A program made the translations under genes and the position numbers. Below are positions 1 to 7,790 of a stretch of DNA of 39,087 nt, in pieces. Source of the DNA: Pseudomonadota bacterium (GTDB lineage Bacteria; Pseudomonadota; Alphaproteobacteria; Reyranellales; Reyranellaceae). Where the stretch lies: the NCBI GenBank assembly GCA_020160955.1, contig JAIUOX010000040.1:1-39087 (forward strand), given 5' to 3'. The notes under the pieces are model-generated. The model saw only the letters and a list, made by a program, of their open reading frames with translations, ran no database searches and was not told where the DNA came from. Position 1 is the first letter of the stretch. Each line of letters starts with the position of its first letter.

Positions 1-844
1 CGGCGTTGGCCTGGAACCAGTCGAAGACCCAGCCCTGCGTCCCGACCGCCTGCATCAGGAGCCGCCGCGTCTCCGCGGTCGAGGCCTTGTCCGCCACGAA
101 TACCTCGATGCCCGTGACGTTGCGCCCGAGGTTGAGCATGTGCTGCGCGTCCTGCAGCGGCGCATATACGAAGTTGGAGTCGTAGTCGTACATGCCGGTG
201 CAGAAGATCGCGGCGACCTTCACCGCGGCCGAGCGCGGCATGACGCCCAGCGGGGTCGCGACCGAGACCGGCGAAACGAGCTGCAGCCTGTCCCCGACCT
301 TCAGGTTCATGAGGTCCGCCAGGCGCCGGCCGATCACCACGGTAAAGTCGTCACCGAACCCCTTGAGCGTGCCCCAGTCGAACGGCTGGTCATCGTCTGT
401 CTTGCAAAGCGTGCGATAGCGTTCGCGGTCCTCGGGCGATCCCTCGATCGCCGATGCGAGCGGCGGCCGGCTGCGGATGTCGTCTGGCCGCATGCCGCGC
501 AGCACGATCCCGCGCACGCGGTCGCCGGCGACGGCCATGAGCTGCCCCTCGGCCGTCGGCGTGGCGGACGCGACGCCCGGAACGGCCGCCATACGCTTCA
601 GGAAGTCGGGTGTCGGCTCGAGGGGGCCGCCATTGGACTGGACACCCAGCTGACCGCTGATACTCGACATCTGCGCCAGCATCTCGACGCGGAAGCCGTT
701 CATCACCGACATGACGACGATCAGCGTCCCGACCCCCAGCATGATGCCGATCAGCGAGAAGCCGGCGATCACCGAAATGAAGCCCTCCTCGCGGCGGGCG
801 CGCAGGTAGCGGAAGGCGATCAGGCGCTCGGCGGCGAAGGACAT
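1..844 (-). CDS. lolC: Lipoprotein-releasing ABC transporter permease, LolC/LolE family (partial, 3' end outside window)
   Basis: Inner-membrane permease of the LolCDE system, which extracts mature lipoproteins from the inner membrane and hands them to LolA. The ATG at 844 opens a frame that stays open to the window edge, giving 281 codons of a protein that is usually about 410 residues. The start reads MSFAAERLIAFRYLRARR, followed by a first membrane segment near residues 23-45 containing GVGTLIVVMSVMNGFR, the family hallmark. The rest of the visible part is the periplasmic domain; the three C-terminal membrane helices lie outside. It starts 19 bp after proS, so the two are probably co-transcribed, and lolD is expected next beyond the edge. 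Alphaproteobacteria generally have one LolC/E-type protein, so the choice between C and E is conventional. Confidence 0.9.
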   Translation of the reverse strand, partial: MSFAAERLIAFRYLRARREEGFISVIAGFSLIGIMLGVGTLIVVMSVMNGFRVEMLAQMSSISGQLGVQSNGGPLEPTPDFLKRMAAVPGVASATPTAEGQLMAVAGDRVRGIVLRGMRPDDIRSRPPLASAIEGSPEDRERYRTLCKTDDDQPFDWGTLKGFGDDFTVVIGRRLADLMNLKVGDRLQLVSPVSVATPLGVMPRSAAVKVAAIFCTGMYDYDSNFVYAPLQDAQHMLNLGRNVTGIEVFVADKASTAETRRLLMQAVGTQGWVFDWFQANA

Positions 845-863
845 GGCGGAGCCTGTCCGCGGC

Positions 864-2177
864 TCAGCCGAACCGCGCGAGGACCTGTTCGGGCGCCAGT
901 TCCTCGCGGGCGCCGGTCTTGCGGTTCTTGACCTCGACCTTGCCGGCAGCCAGCCCCTTGGGGCCGACGATGACCTGCCAGGGGATGCCGATCAGGTCCA
1001 TGTCGGCGAACTTGCCGCCCGGCCGCACGTCGCGATCGTCGTGCAGCGGCTCGATGCCCTTCGCCTTCAGGCCGTCGTACAGCTTCTGGCAGGCGCCCGA
1101 GACAGCGCCGTCGTCCGGCTTCAGGTTGACGATCGCCACCTTGAAGGGCGCCACCGCCTCCGGCCAGACGATGCCGGCGTCGTCGTGGCTGGCCTCGATG
1201 ATGCCGCCGACCAGGCGCGACACGCCGATGCCGTAGGAGCCCATCTCGACCGTGACCTGCTCGCCCTTCGGCCCGGCCACCACCGCCTTCATCGGCGCGG
1301 AGTACTTGGTGCCGAAGTAGAAGATGTGGCCGACCTCGATGCCGCGCGCCGACAGGCGCTCGCCCTCCGGGATCTTCTCGAACGCGGCCGCGTCGTGCAT
1401 CTCGTCGGTCGCGGCGTAGAGCGAGGTCCACTCGTTGACCAGCGGCTGCAGGTCGGCGCCGTAGTCGATGGTGCGCGACAGGATGTCCTTGTCGACCAGG
1501 CCCTTGTGGCAGAACACGGCGCTCTCGCCGGTCTCGGCCAGCACGATGAACTCGTGGCTGAGGTCGCCGCCGATCGGGCCGGTGTCGGCGCGCATCGGGA
1601 TCGCCTTGAGGCCGAGGCGCGCGAAGGTCCGCAGGTAGGCCACAAACATCTTGTTGTACGAGTGGATGGCGCCGGCCTTGTCGAGGTCGAAGGAGTAGTT
1701 GTCCTTCATCAGGAACTCGCGGCCGCGCATCACGCCGAAGCGCGGCCGGACCTCGTCCCGGAACTTCCACTGGATGTGGTAGAGGTTCTTCGGCAGGTCG
1801 CGGTAGCTCTTCACGCCGTCGCGGAAGAGCACCGTGATCATCTCCTCGTTGGTCGGCCCGAACAGCATCTCGCGATCGTGGCGGTCCTTGATGCGCAGCA
1901 TCTCCGGGCCGTAGGCGTCGTAGCGGCCGCTCTCGCGCCACAGGTCGGCCGACTGGATGGTCGGCATCAGCACTTCCTGCGCCCCCGCCGCGTCCTGCTC
2001 CTCGCGGACGATGCGCTCGATGTTCTTGAGCACGCGGAAGCCGAGCGGCAGCCAGGCGTAGATGCCGGCCGAGGTCTGGCGGACCAGGCCGGCGCGCAGC
2101 ATCAGGCGATGCGAGACGATCTGGGCCTCTGCCGGGTTCTCCTTCATGGTCGGCAGAAAGTACTGGCTCATCCGCAT
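864..2177 (-). CDS. proS: Proline--tRNA ligase, short alphaproteobacterial form
   Basis: Cytosolic class II aminoacyl-tRNA synthetase that charges tRNA-Pro. The 437-residue product begins [18 protein letters not shown], the typical start of this subgroup. Motif 2 is seen around residues 139-160 ([17 protein letters not shown]), and motif 3 near the end of the catalytic domain as [16 protein letters not shown]-terminal anticodon-binding domain follows. The length shows that the roughly 180-residue editing insertion of E. coli-type ProRS (about 570 aa) is absent, as is known for the alphaproteobacterial form. The ATG at 2177 is preferred over that at 2171 because AAGGA lies 10 nt upstream and because relatives start MR-x-S. 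The open frame extends further upstream, but that part does not resemble ProS. It forms an operon with lolC. Confidence 0.97.
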   Translation of the reverse strand: MRMSQYFLPTMKENPAEAQIVSHRLMLRAGLVRQTSAGIYAWLPLGFRVLKNIERIVREEQDAAGAQEVLMPTIQSADLWRESGRYDAYGPEMLRIKDRHDREMLFGPTNEEMITVLFRDGVKSYRDLPKNLYHIQWKFRDEVRPRFGVMRGREFLMKDNYSFDLDKAGAIHSYNKMFVAYLRTFARLGLKAIPMRADTGPIGGDLSHEFIVLAETGESAVFCHKGLVDKDILSRTIDYGADLQPLVNEWTSLYAATDEMHDAAAFEKIPEGERLSARGIEVGHIFYFGTKYSAPMKAVVAGPKGEQVTVEMGSYGIGVSRLVGGIIEASHDDAGIVWPEAVAPFKVAIVNLKPDDGAVSGACQKLYDGLKAKGIEPLHDDRDVRPGGKFADMDLIGIPWQVIVGPKGLAAGKVEVKNRKTGAREELAPEQVLARFG

Positions 2178-2227
2178 TCTGGTTCGATCCTTGCTGGCTC
2201 TGGGAGGTGTTCTGACGGGGCGGCCGG

Positions 2228-2257
2228 ACTGTAGGAAACGGGGCTGGCAAAGGCAAA
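2228..2257 (-). promoter_or_regulatory. Possible sigma-70 promoter of proS
   Basis: On the minus strand TTTGCC (2252-2257) and TACAGT (2228-2233) are separated by 18 bp, with the predicted transcript starting about 45 nt before the proS ATG. The match is moderate. The element lies between the arms of a perfect 8-bp inverted repeat (2234-2241 and 2271-2278), which is also near the divergent permease gene. No convincing promoter for the permease was recognised in the 173-bp gap. Confidence 0.35.
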
Positions 2258-2350
2258 CCGGGCCGCGGGACCGTTTCCCGCCCGCCGCGTGCTGGTTTTG
2301 CACAGGCTGATGCCCGCACACTTCGCGGGAAACTCGGGGGAGATTCGAGA

Positions 2351-3643
2351 ATGCTGGAGCAGGTCTTCAAGCTCGGCGAGAACCGGACCAACGTCCGGAC
2401 CGAGGTCGTGGCGGGCATCACCACCTTCCTGACCATGGCCTACATCATCTTCGTCAACCCGTCGATCCTGGCCGAGGCCAAGATGCCGTTCGGCGCGGTG
2501 TTCGCCGCGACCTGCATCGCCGCCGCGGTCGGCTGCTTCCTGATGGCCTTCCTCGCCAACTACCCGATCGCGCTGGCGCCCGGCATGGGCCTCAACGCCT
2601 ACTTCGCCTTCGGCGTGGTCGGCGGCATGGGCCACAGCTGGCAGGTGGCGCTGGGCTGCGTCTTCATCTCCGGCATCATCTTCTTCATCATCAGCGTGCT
2701 GCCGATCCGCGAATGGATCGTCAACGCCATCCCGAAGTCGCTCAAGATGGCGATCGCCGCCGGCATCGGCCTGTTCCTCGCCCTGATCGCGCTGAAGAAC
2801 GCCGGCATCGTGGTCGCCCACCCCGCCACCCTGGTCACCCACGGCAAGCTCACCAGCTTCCCGGTGGTGATGGCGACGCTGGGCTTCGTGCTGATCGTGG
2901 CGCTGGAGTACCGCAAGGTCATGGGCGGGGTGATCATCGGCATCCTCGCGGTCACCATCGTGGCGATCGCGGCCGGCCAGCAGAAGTTCACCGGCATCGT
3001 CGACACCCCGCCGTCGCTGGCGCCGGTCTTCCTGCAGATGGACCTCGCCGGCGCCATGAAGGTCGGCCTGGTGACCGTGGTCTTCGCCTTCCTGTTCGTC
3101 GACCTGTTCGACAACACCGGCACGCTGATCGCGCTGGCCCACCGCGGCGGCTTCATGAGGCCCGACGGCACCGTGCCGCGGCTCAACCGGGCGCTGATCG
3201 CCGACTCGGGCGCGGCCATGCTGGGCGCGGCGATCGGCACCTCGACCACGACCAGCTACATCGAGAGCGCCTCGGGCATCAACGCCGGCGGCAAGACCGG
3301 CCTGACCGCCGCCACGGTCGGTGTGATGTTCCTGCTCGCCCTCTTCCTGTCGCCGCTGGCCGGCTCGATCCCGGCCTACGCCACGGCACCGGCGCTGCTC
3401 TACGTCGCCTGCCTGATGGCGCGCAGCCTGACCGAGGTCGAGTGGGACGACGTCACCGAGGCGGCGCCGGCGGTGATCACCGCGCTGACGATGCCCTTCA
3501 CCTTCTCGATCGCCGAGGGCATCGCCTTCGGCTTCATCTCCTACGTCGCCCTCAAGGTCGCGACGGCGCGCTTCCGCGACATCCACCCCGCGGTGGCGAT
3601 CCTCGCTGTCCTGTTCGTGATCAAGTACATGGTCATTGGATGA
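2351..3643 (+). CDS. NCS2 family permease (AzgA-like purine/hypoxanthine-guanine type)
   Basis: Inner-membrane proton-coupled transporter expected to import a purine base. The 430-residue product is hydrophobic throughout, with about 12-14 membrane segments. Motifs of the AzgA/PbuG branch are visible: [17 protein letters not shown] at residues 24-40, [16 protein letters not shown] at 72-87, [15 protein letters not shown] near 255, and [18 protein letters not shown] near 300, which contributes to the substrate site. Length matches the family (430-450). GGGGGAG lies about 9-15 nt before the ATG. It is the only plus-strand gene in the left half of the window and separates proS from DUF1467. The actual substrate (adenine, guanine, hypoxanthine or xanthine) cannot be decided from sequence alone. 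Confidence 0.93.
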   Translation: MLEQVFKLGENRTNVRTEVVAGITTFLTMAYIIFVNPSILAEAKMPFGAVFAATCIAAAVGCFLMAFLANYPIALAPGMGLNAYFAFGVVGGMGHSWQVALGCVFISGIIFFIISVLPIREWIVNAIPKSLKMAIAAGIGLFLALIALKNAGIVVAHPATLVTHGKLTSFPVVMATLGFVLIVALEYRKVMGGVIIGILAVTIVAIAAGQQKFTGIVDTPPSLAPVFLQMDLAGAMKVGLVTVVFAFLFVDLFDNTGTLIALAHRGGFMRPDGTVPRLNRALIADSGAAMLGAAIGTSTTTSYIESASGINAGGKTGLTAATVGVMFLLALFLSPLAGSIPAYATAPALLYVACLMARSLTEVEWDDVTEAAPAVITALTMPFTFSIAEGIAFGFISYVALKVATARFRDIHPAVAILAVLFVIKYMVIG

Positions 3644-3772
3644 TCACATGAGGCGCGCGGACATTTGTGTGTCTACGAACGTTCGGAAGGCCAACAAATC
3701 TTCCATCAAAAGCCATGCCATCGAAAGAAAAGGTCTTGGCAAGGCTCCGGCTTCCGGCTACACAGCCTACGC

Positions 3773-3793
3773 CTTGGGCGCAGCCCGAGTTTT
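3773..3793 (+). terminator. Hairpin plus T-tract downstream of the NCS2 permease
   Basis: A 7-bp stem (3773-3779 with 3783-3789, one G-U pair) closed by a 3-nt loop is followed at once by TTTT (3790-3793). It lies 130 bp after the permease stop codon. It looks like a weak intrinsic terminator, or the 3' end of a small RNA made from this gap. Confidence 0.45.
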
Positions 3794-3840
3794 AGGGAGG
3801 ATGAGCGGCACAAGCCGCCGGTCTGAGGAGTTTCGGGGGT

Positions 3841-3877
3841 AGAGGGACGGCGGGCCGAGGGTCCGCTGTTTCTCTTT
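3841..3877 (+). terminator. Strong intrinsic terminator-like hairpin
   Basis: A 16-bp stem, 3841-3856 paired with 3860-3875 and containing several G-U pairs, is closed by the triloop GAG and runs into TTTCTCTTT. The pyrimidine tract is on the plus-strand side only, so it would stop transcription coming from the permease. The 3644-3840 stretch between gene and hairpin is less GC-rich than its surroundings. It contains no credible gene; the 68-codon frame at 3636-3842 has no recognisable features. Confidence 0.55.
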
Positions 3878-3917
3878 GTGGGCCAAGCGTCTAGCGGCCG
3901 TTCCTCGGGTCGGGCCC

Positions 3918-4166
3918 TCAGTAATTCTCGACCAGCCGCCGGAAATTCAGGATGTCGGCCTGGTGGAACAGGTAGAAGGCGATCCACAGGACGCCCGCGA
4001 CGATCGACGTGATCACCGCCTTGCGCAGCAGCTGGGGCCGCTCCGGCGCTCCCCGCTCCTGCCCCCTGCCCGGATTTTCGACACGCCGCACGCCAAGCGG
4101 CAGCACGGCGAACAGGATGGTCCACCAGATCACCAGGTAGACCATGACGCCCGTGGCCCACGACAT
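3918..4166 (-). CDS. DUF1467 family small membrane protein
   Basis: An 82-residue protein of unknown function with two predicted membrane helices, at about residues 5-27 (VMVYLVIWWTILFAVLPLGV) and 48-67. A charged loop rich in Arg, Glu and Pro lies between them, and the C-terminus is short and polar. The pattern WWTILFAVLPLG near the start is the mark of the DUF1467 family, which is common in alphaproteobacteria next to mce. It begins 38 bp after mce on the same strand, so it is probably the last gene of the rnj-mce transcript. No catalytic residues are evident, and no function should be inferred beyond membrane location. Confidence 0.88.
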   Translation of the reverse strand: MSWATGVMVYLVIWWTILFAVLPLGVRRVENPGRGQERGAPERPQLLRKAVITSIVAGVLWIAFYLFHQADILNFRRLVENY

Positions 4167-4204
4167 GGCGTGCCCTTCCCTCTGCCCGGGACCGGCTGGC
4201 GGCC

Positions 4205-4609
4205 CTAGACCTGCTCCAGCTCGACCAGGGTGCCGGTAAAGTCCTTGGGGTGCAGGAACAGCACGGGCTTGTCGTGCGCGCCGATCTTGGGTTCGCCGTC
4301 GCCCAGCACCCGGGCGCCCTGCGCCTTCAGCTTGTCACGGGCGGCGTAGATGTCCTCGACCTCGTAGCAGACGTGGTGGATGCCGCCATCGGCGTTGCGG
4401 GCCAGGAAGTTGGCGATCGGCGACTTCTCGCCGAGCGGGTGCAGCAGCTCGATCTTGGTGTTCGGCAGCTCGACGAAGACCACGGTCACGCCGTGGGCAG
4501 GCTGGGCCTTGGGCTCGCTCACCTTGGCGCCCATGACCGTCCGGTAGAGGTCGGCGGCCTTGGCGAGGTCGGGCACGGCGATGGCGATATGGTTCAGGCG
4601 TCCGATCAT
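4205..4609 (-). CDS. mce: Methylmalonyl-CoA epimerase
   Basis: Interconverts (2R)- and (2S)-methylmalonyl-CoA, linking propionyl-CoA carboxylation to the mutase and succinyl-CoA. The 134-residue product has the two beta-alpha-beta-beta-beta modules of the vicinal oxygen chelate fold. Likely metal ligands are His7 (in NHIAIAVPDL), Glu54 (KIELLHP), His79 (GIHHVCYEVEDI) and Glu130 (TLVELEQV), placed as in characterised epimerases. Length is normal for the family. It follows rnj by 18 bp and precedes DUF1467 by 38 bp, a linkage common in alphaproteobacteria. The mutase genes are not in the window. A generic glyoxalase-type protein is the only alternative, and the C-terminal GTLVELEQV and the context argue against it. 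Confidence 0.93.
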   Translation of the reverse strand: MIGRLNHIAIAVPDLAKAADLYRTVMGAKVSEPKAQPAHGVTVVFVELPNTKIELLHPLGEKSPIANFLARNADGGIHHVCYEVEDIYAARDKLKAQGARVLGDGEPKIGAHDKPVLFLHPKDFTGTLVELEQV

Positions 4610-4627
4610 GGGGCACTCTCCTCGGCC

Positions 4628-6280
4628 CTAGATGCGGACGATGTGCACGTCCGTCAACGGCTTCTTGCCGAGGTGCGCCCGCACGACGCGCCGCACCGCC
4701 TGCCGGGCCGCCTCCTCGATCCGCCCGTCGTCCGACCGCTCGGCCCCGCTGAGGTCGGCCAGCATCTCCGACAGGCCGGCGACGATCGCCTGCGAGAGCG
4801 CGCCGCCATCGTCGTCGATGCCGCGCAGGGAGACCCGGGGGGCGGCCACCGGCTTGCCCTTGCGGTCGATCACCAGGGTCGCCGCCGCCGCGCCGTTCCA
4901 CAGGAGCTTGCGCCGCTCGCGCAGCGGCGCGCCGTCGAGCGGCACCACGCCGTCGCCGTCGCGGGCCAGCCGCCCGGAGGGCACGTGGTCGACCACCGCG
5001 GCGGGGCCCGGCGCCAGGCGGACCAGGCTGCCGTTGGGCGCCACCACCGTCTCCGGCACCTGGCAGTGCCGCGCCAGGGCGGCATGCTCGACCATGTGGC
5101 GGACCTCGCCGTGGACCGGCAGGGCGATGCGCGGCCGGACCCACTGGTAGAGCCGCGTGAGCTCGTCGCGCGCCGGGTGCCCCGACACGTGCAGCGAGAC
5201 TTCGCCGTCGGTCACGACGTCGACGCCGCGCTCGGTCAGGGCGTTGTGCAGCCGGCCGACCGAGCGCTCGTTGCCCGGGATGACGCGCGACGAGAAGATC
5301 GCCGTGTCGCCCGCCTCCAGCACGAGGTCGCGGTGGCCGCCGAAGGCCAGCTTGGACATCGCCGCCCGCGGCTCGCCCTGGCTGCCGGTGCAGATGAACA
5401 GCACCTTGTCGCGCGGCAGGTAGCCGGCCTGCTGCTCGGGCACGCACTCGGGGAAGTCGAGCAGGTAGCCGCATTCCTGCGCCGCCTCGACCATGCGCTG
5501 CAGCGCCCGCCCCGACAATACCGGGTGGCGGCCGGCCGCGACGGCGGCCAGCGCCACGCTCTCGACGCGGGCGAGGTTGGAGGCGAAGCAGGTGACCGCG
5601 ACGCGGCCGCGCGCCGCCTTCACCGTCCGCTCGAGGTTGGCCCGCACCGTCGCCTCGGAGCCGGCCTCGCCCTCGACGAACACGTTGGTGCTGTCGCACA
5701 CCATGGCGAGCGCGCCCTCCTCGCCGATCCGGCGCAGCGTCGCCTCGTCGGTCAGCTCGCCGAGCAGCGGCTGCGGGTCGATCTTCCAATCGCCGGTGTG
5801 CAGCACCGTGCCGAGCGGCGTGCGGATCGCCAGCGCGTTCGGCTCGAGGATCGAGTGGGTCATCGTGATCATCTCGAGCCCGAACGGCGCGAGGTCGAAC
5901 CGCCCGCCGAGCGGGATCTCGGTGACCGGGACGGCATTCACCAGCCCGGCCTCGGTCAGCTTGCGGCGCAGCACGGAGGCCGCGAACGGCGTGGCATAGA
6001 CCGGCGCCTTGAGGCGCGGCCACAGGTCGGCGACGGCGCCGAGATGATCCTCGTGGGCATGGGTCAGCACGATGCCGACCAGGTCGGCGCGCCGGTCGAC
6101 GATGAAGGCCGGGTCCGGCATCACCACCTCGACACCCAGCGCCTGCTCGTCGGCGAAGCCGATGCCGAGATCGACCATCAGCCACTTGCCGGCATGGCCG
6201 TAGAGGTTGAGGTTCATGCCGATCTCGCCGGCGCCGCCCAGCGCGAGGAACAGCAGCTCGTCCTTGGCGGGAACGGTCAT
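4628..6280 (-). CDS. rnj: Ribonuclease J
   Basis: Metallo-beta-lactamase/beta-CASP ribonuclease with endo- and 5'-3' exonuclease activity, acting in mRNA decay and rRNA maturation in the cytosol. The 550-residue product has the zinc-binding signature HAHEDH at residues 74-79, followed by SILEPNALAI and LHTGDWKIDP motifs. The beta-CASP insert contains FICTGSQGEPRAAMSKLA, and SLHVSGHPARDEL and LPVHGE close the active site. A C-terminal domain ends KKPLTDVHIVRI. The start is the ATG at 6280 (MTVPAKDELLFLALGGAGEIG), which overlaps the coaX stop codon by 4 nt (ATGA), so translation is probably coupled. The frame is open further upstream, but that part is out-of-frame coaX. Confidence 0.97.
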   Translation of the reverse strand: MTVPAKDELLFLALGGAGEIGMNLNLYGHAGKWLMVDLGIGFADEQALGVEVVMPDPAFIVDRRADLVGIVLTHAHEDHLGAVADLWPRLKAPVYATPFAASVLRRKLTEAGLVNAVPVTEIPLGGRFDLAPFGLEMITMTHSILEPNALAIRTPLGTVLHTGDWKIDPQPLLGELTDEATLRRIGEEGALAMVCDSTNVFVEGEAGSEATVRANLERTVKAARGRVAVTCFASNLARVESVALAAVAAGRHPVLSGRALQRMVEAAQECGYLLDFPECVPEQQAGYLPRDKVLFICTGSQGEPRAAMSKLAFGGHRDLVLEAGDTAIFSSRVIPGNERSVGRLHNALTERGVDVVTDGEVSLHVSGHPARDELTRLYQWVRPRIALPVHGEVRHMVEHAALARHCQVPETVVAPNGSLVRLAPGPAAVVDHVPSGRLARDGDGVVPLDGAPLRERRKLLWNGAAAATLVIDRKGKPVAAPRVSLRGIDDDGGALSQAIVAGLSEMLADLSGAERSDDGRIEEAARQAVRRVVRAHLGKKPLTDVHIVRI

Positions 6281-7044
6281 GCGCGCTTGCTGCGCCGCCA
6301 GATCTCGATCAGGCCGCGCGCCGTGATGTCCGGCACGACATGCTCGATGACGTCGGTCGAGCCCTCGAACACCGGCGCGAGGCCGCCGGTCGACAGCACC
6401 GTCATCGGCCGGCCGAACTCCTTCTTGATGCGCGCCACGATGCCCTCGATCAGGCCGACATAGCCCCAGAACACGCCGGTGTGCATGCAGGCGACGGTGG
6501 TCGTGCCGATCACCTGCTGCGGCTTCTCGACGACGATGCGAGGCAGCAGCGCCGTGGCGTTGACCAGCGCCTCGATGCTGAGGTTGATGCCCGGCGCGAT
6601 GGCGCCGCCGCAGTAGCTGCCCTCCTCGTCGACCACGTCGAAGTTGGTCGCGGTACCGAAGTCGACGACGATCGCCGGCGTCCTGGGAAACAGCAGGCTG
6701 GCGCCCACCGAGTTGCAGATGCGGTCGGCACCGGCCCCGGCGCCCTTGACCTTGATACCGTAGACCACGCCCGGGTCGCCGAGGAACATCGCCTCGCAGT
6801 TGAAGTAGCGCGAGCACAGGCGGCGCAGGTTGAAATTGGCCTGCGGCACGACGCTGCCGATGATGGCATCGGTGATCGACTTCGGGTCGATGCCTTCCAT
6901 CTGCATCAGCTGCATCAGCCACACCGCGTGCTCGTCGGCGGTCCGCATCGCCGAGGTGTGCTGGCGCCATTCGCCGACGATTCGCTCGCCGTCGACCACG
7001 CCGAACTTGATGTTGGTGTTGTTGACGTTGACCGCCAGAAGCAT
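6277..7044 (-). CDS. coaX: Type III pantothenate kinase
   Basis: Phosphorylates pantothenate, the first step of CoA synthesis; the type III enzymes are dimers of the acetate kinase/Hsp70 fold, need a monovalent cation and are not inhibited by CoA. The 255-residue product shows GADR at 105-108 with the catalytic Asp107, DFGTATNFD at 128-136, GGAIAPGINLS near 147 and a C-terminal TGGLAPVF. The first phosphate motif reads NVNNTN (residues 6-11) where many CoaX proteins have D-x-G-N-T. This position is known to vary in alphaproteobacteria, so activity is still likely. It lies 11 bp after birA and overlaps rnj by 4 bp. The longer upstream frame does not resemble CoaX. Confidence 0.95.
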   Translation of the reverse strand: MLLAVNVNNTNIKFGVVDGERIVGEWRQHTSAMRTADEHAVWLMQLMQMEGIDPKSITDAIIGSVVPQANFNLRRLCSRYFNCEAMFLGDPGVVYGIKVKGAGAGADRICNSVGASLLFPRTPAIVVDFGTATNFDVVDEEGSYCGGAIAPGINLSIEALVNATALLPRIVVEKPQQVIGTTTVACMHTGVFWGYVGLIEGIVARIKKEFGRPMTVLSTGGLAPVFEGSTDVIEHVVPDITARGLIEIWRRSKRA

Positions 7045-7055
7045 GCGTTTCCCCT

Positions 7056-7790
7056 CTAGGCCGCGTGGCCCAGCAATTCTCCCGACACGATGCGCCGCGG
7101 GCCGGCGGCGGTCTCCAGGAGGAGCGCCCCCTCGCCGTCGACGCCGCCGAAGCGGCCGCGCACCAGTTCCTCGCCCAGCCGCACGTCGACCGTCTCGCCG
7201 AGCGGGCCGGCCCGCTCCAGCCAGGCCGCGCGCACCGCCGCGAAGCCGTCGCGCCGCCACTGCGCCAGCCGCGCCGCCAGCGCCGCCGCGTAGCCCTCGA
7301 GCGCGGCCTCGACCGTACCGCCCAGCCGGGCGCCGGGATAGCGCATCTCGGGCAGCTGCGGCGCGAAGCCGACATTGATGCCGACCCCGGCGACGACGTG
7401 CTCGACCGCGCCGCCGGCCGCCACCGCGCTCTCCAGCAGGATGCCGGCGACCTTGCCGCCGTCGACCAGCACGTCGTTCGGCCACTTCACCCGCACGGCC
7501 CGCCCCGCCGGAACGATGTCGGCGACCGCCAGGGCACAGGCGAAGCCCAGCTCGGGCGCCCGCGCCGCGGGGCCGCCCGGCCGCAGGATGGTCGAGGTGT
7601 AGAGATTGCCCGGCGGCGACGCCCAGGACCGCCCGCGGCGGCCGCGGCCGCCGGTCTGCTGGCGCGCCCACACGACCGTGCCCTCGGCCGCGCCGGCGTC
7701 GGCGAGGCGCGCCGCCTCGTCGTTGGTGCTGCCGACGCTGTCGAGCGCCACGAGACGCCACCCGTCCGGCAGGACGGGTGCCGATGTCAC
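7056..7790 (-). CDS. birA: Biotin--[acetyl-CoA-carboxylase] ligase, group I (no DNA-binding domain)
   Basis: Attaches biotin to a lysine of biotin carboxyl carrier domains by way of biotinyl-AMP. The 244-residue protein starts with the catalytic domain and lacks the N-terminal winged helix of E. coli BirA, so it is not expected to repress biotin genes. Seen are DSVGSTNDEA near residue 20, the biotin/AMP loop GRGRRGRSW at 48-56, and KWPNDVLVDGGKVAGILLE near 95-115 with the catalytic lysine. A small SH3-like C-terminal domain (VRLGEELVRGRFGGVD) follows. The start is a GTG at 7790 that overlaps the nuoN stop (GTGA), so it is read as the continuation of the complex I transcript. Confidence 0.94.
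   Translation of the reverse strand: MTSAPVLPDGWRLVALDSVGSTNDEAARLADAGAAEGTVVWARQQTGGRGRRGRSWASPPGNLYTSTILRPGGPAARAPELGFACALAVADIVPAGRAVRVKWPNDVLVDGGKVAGILLESAVAAGGAVEHVVAGVGINVGFAPQLPEMRYPGARLGGTVEAALEGYAAALAARLAQWRRDGFAAVRAAWLERAGPLGETVDVRLGEELVRGRFGGVDGEGALLLETAAGPRRIVSGELLGHAA

Noticed and set aside
2279..2350. Riboswitch before the purine permease
   Set aside because: Only a small 5-bp hairpin is seen shortly before the start codon; no conserved purine or xanthine aptamer pattern was recognised.
3636..3842. 68-codon plus-strand frame after the NCS2 permease
   Set aside because: It overlaps the permease end, has no clear ribosome-binding site, no recognisable motif, and runs through a terminator-like hairpin. 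It is more likely non-coding.
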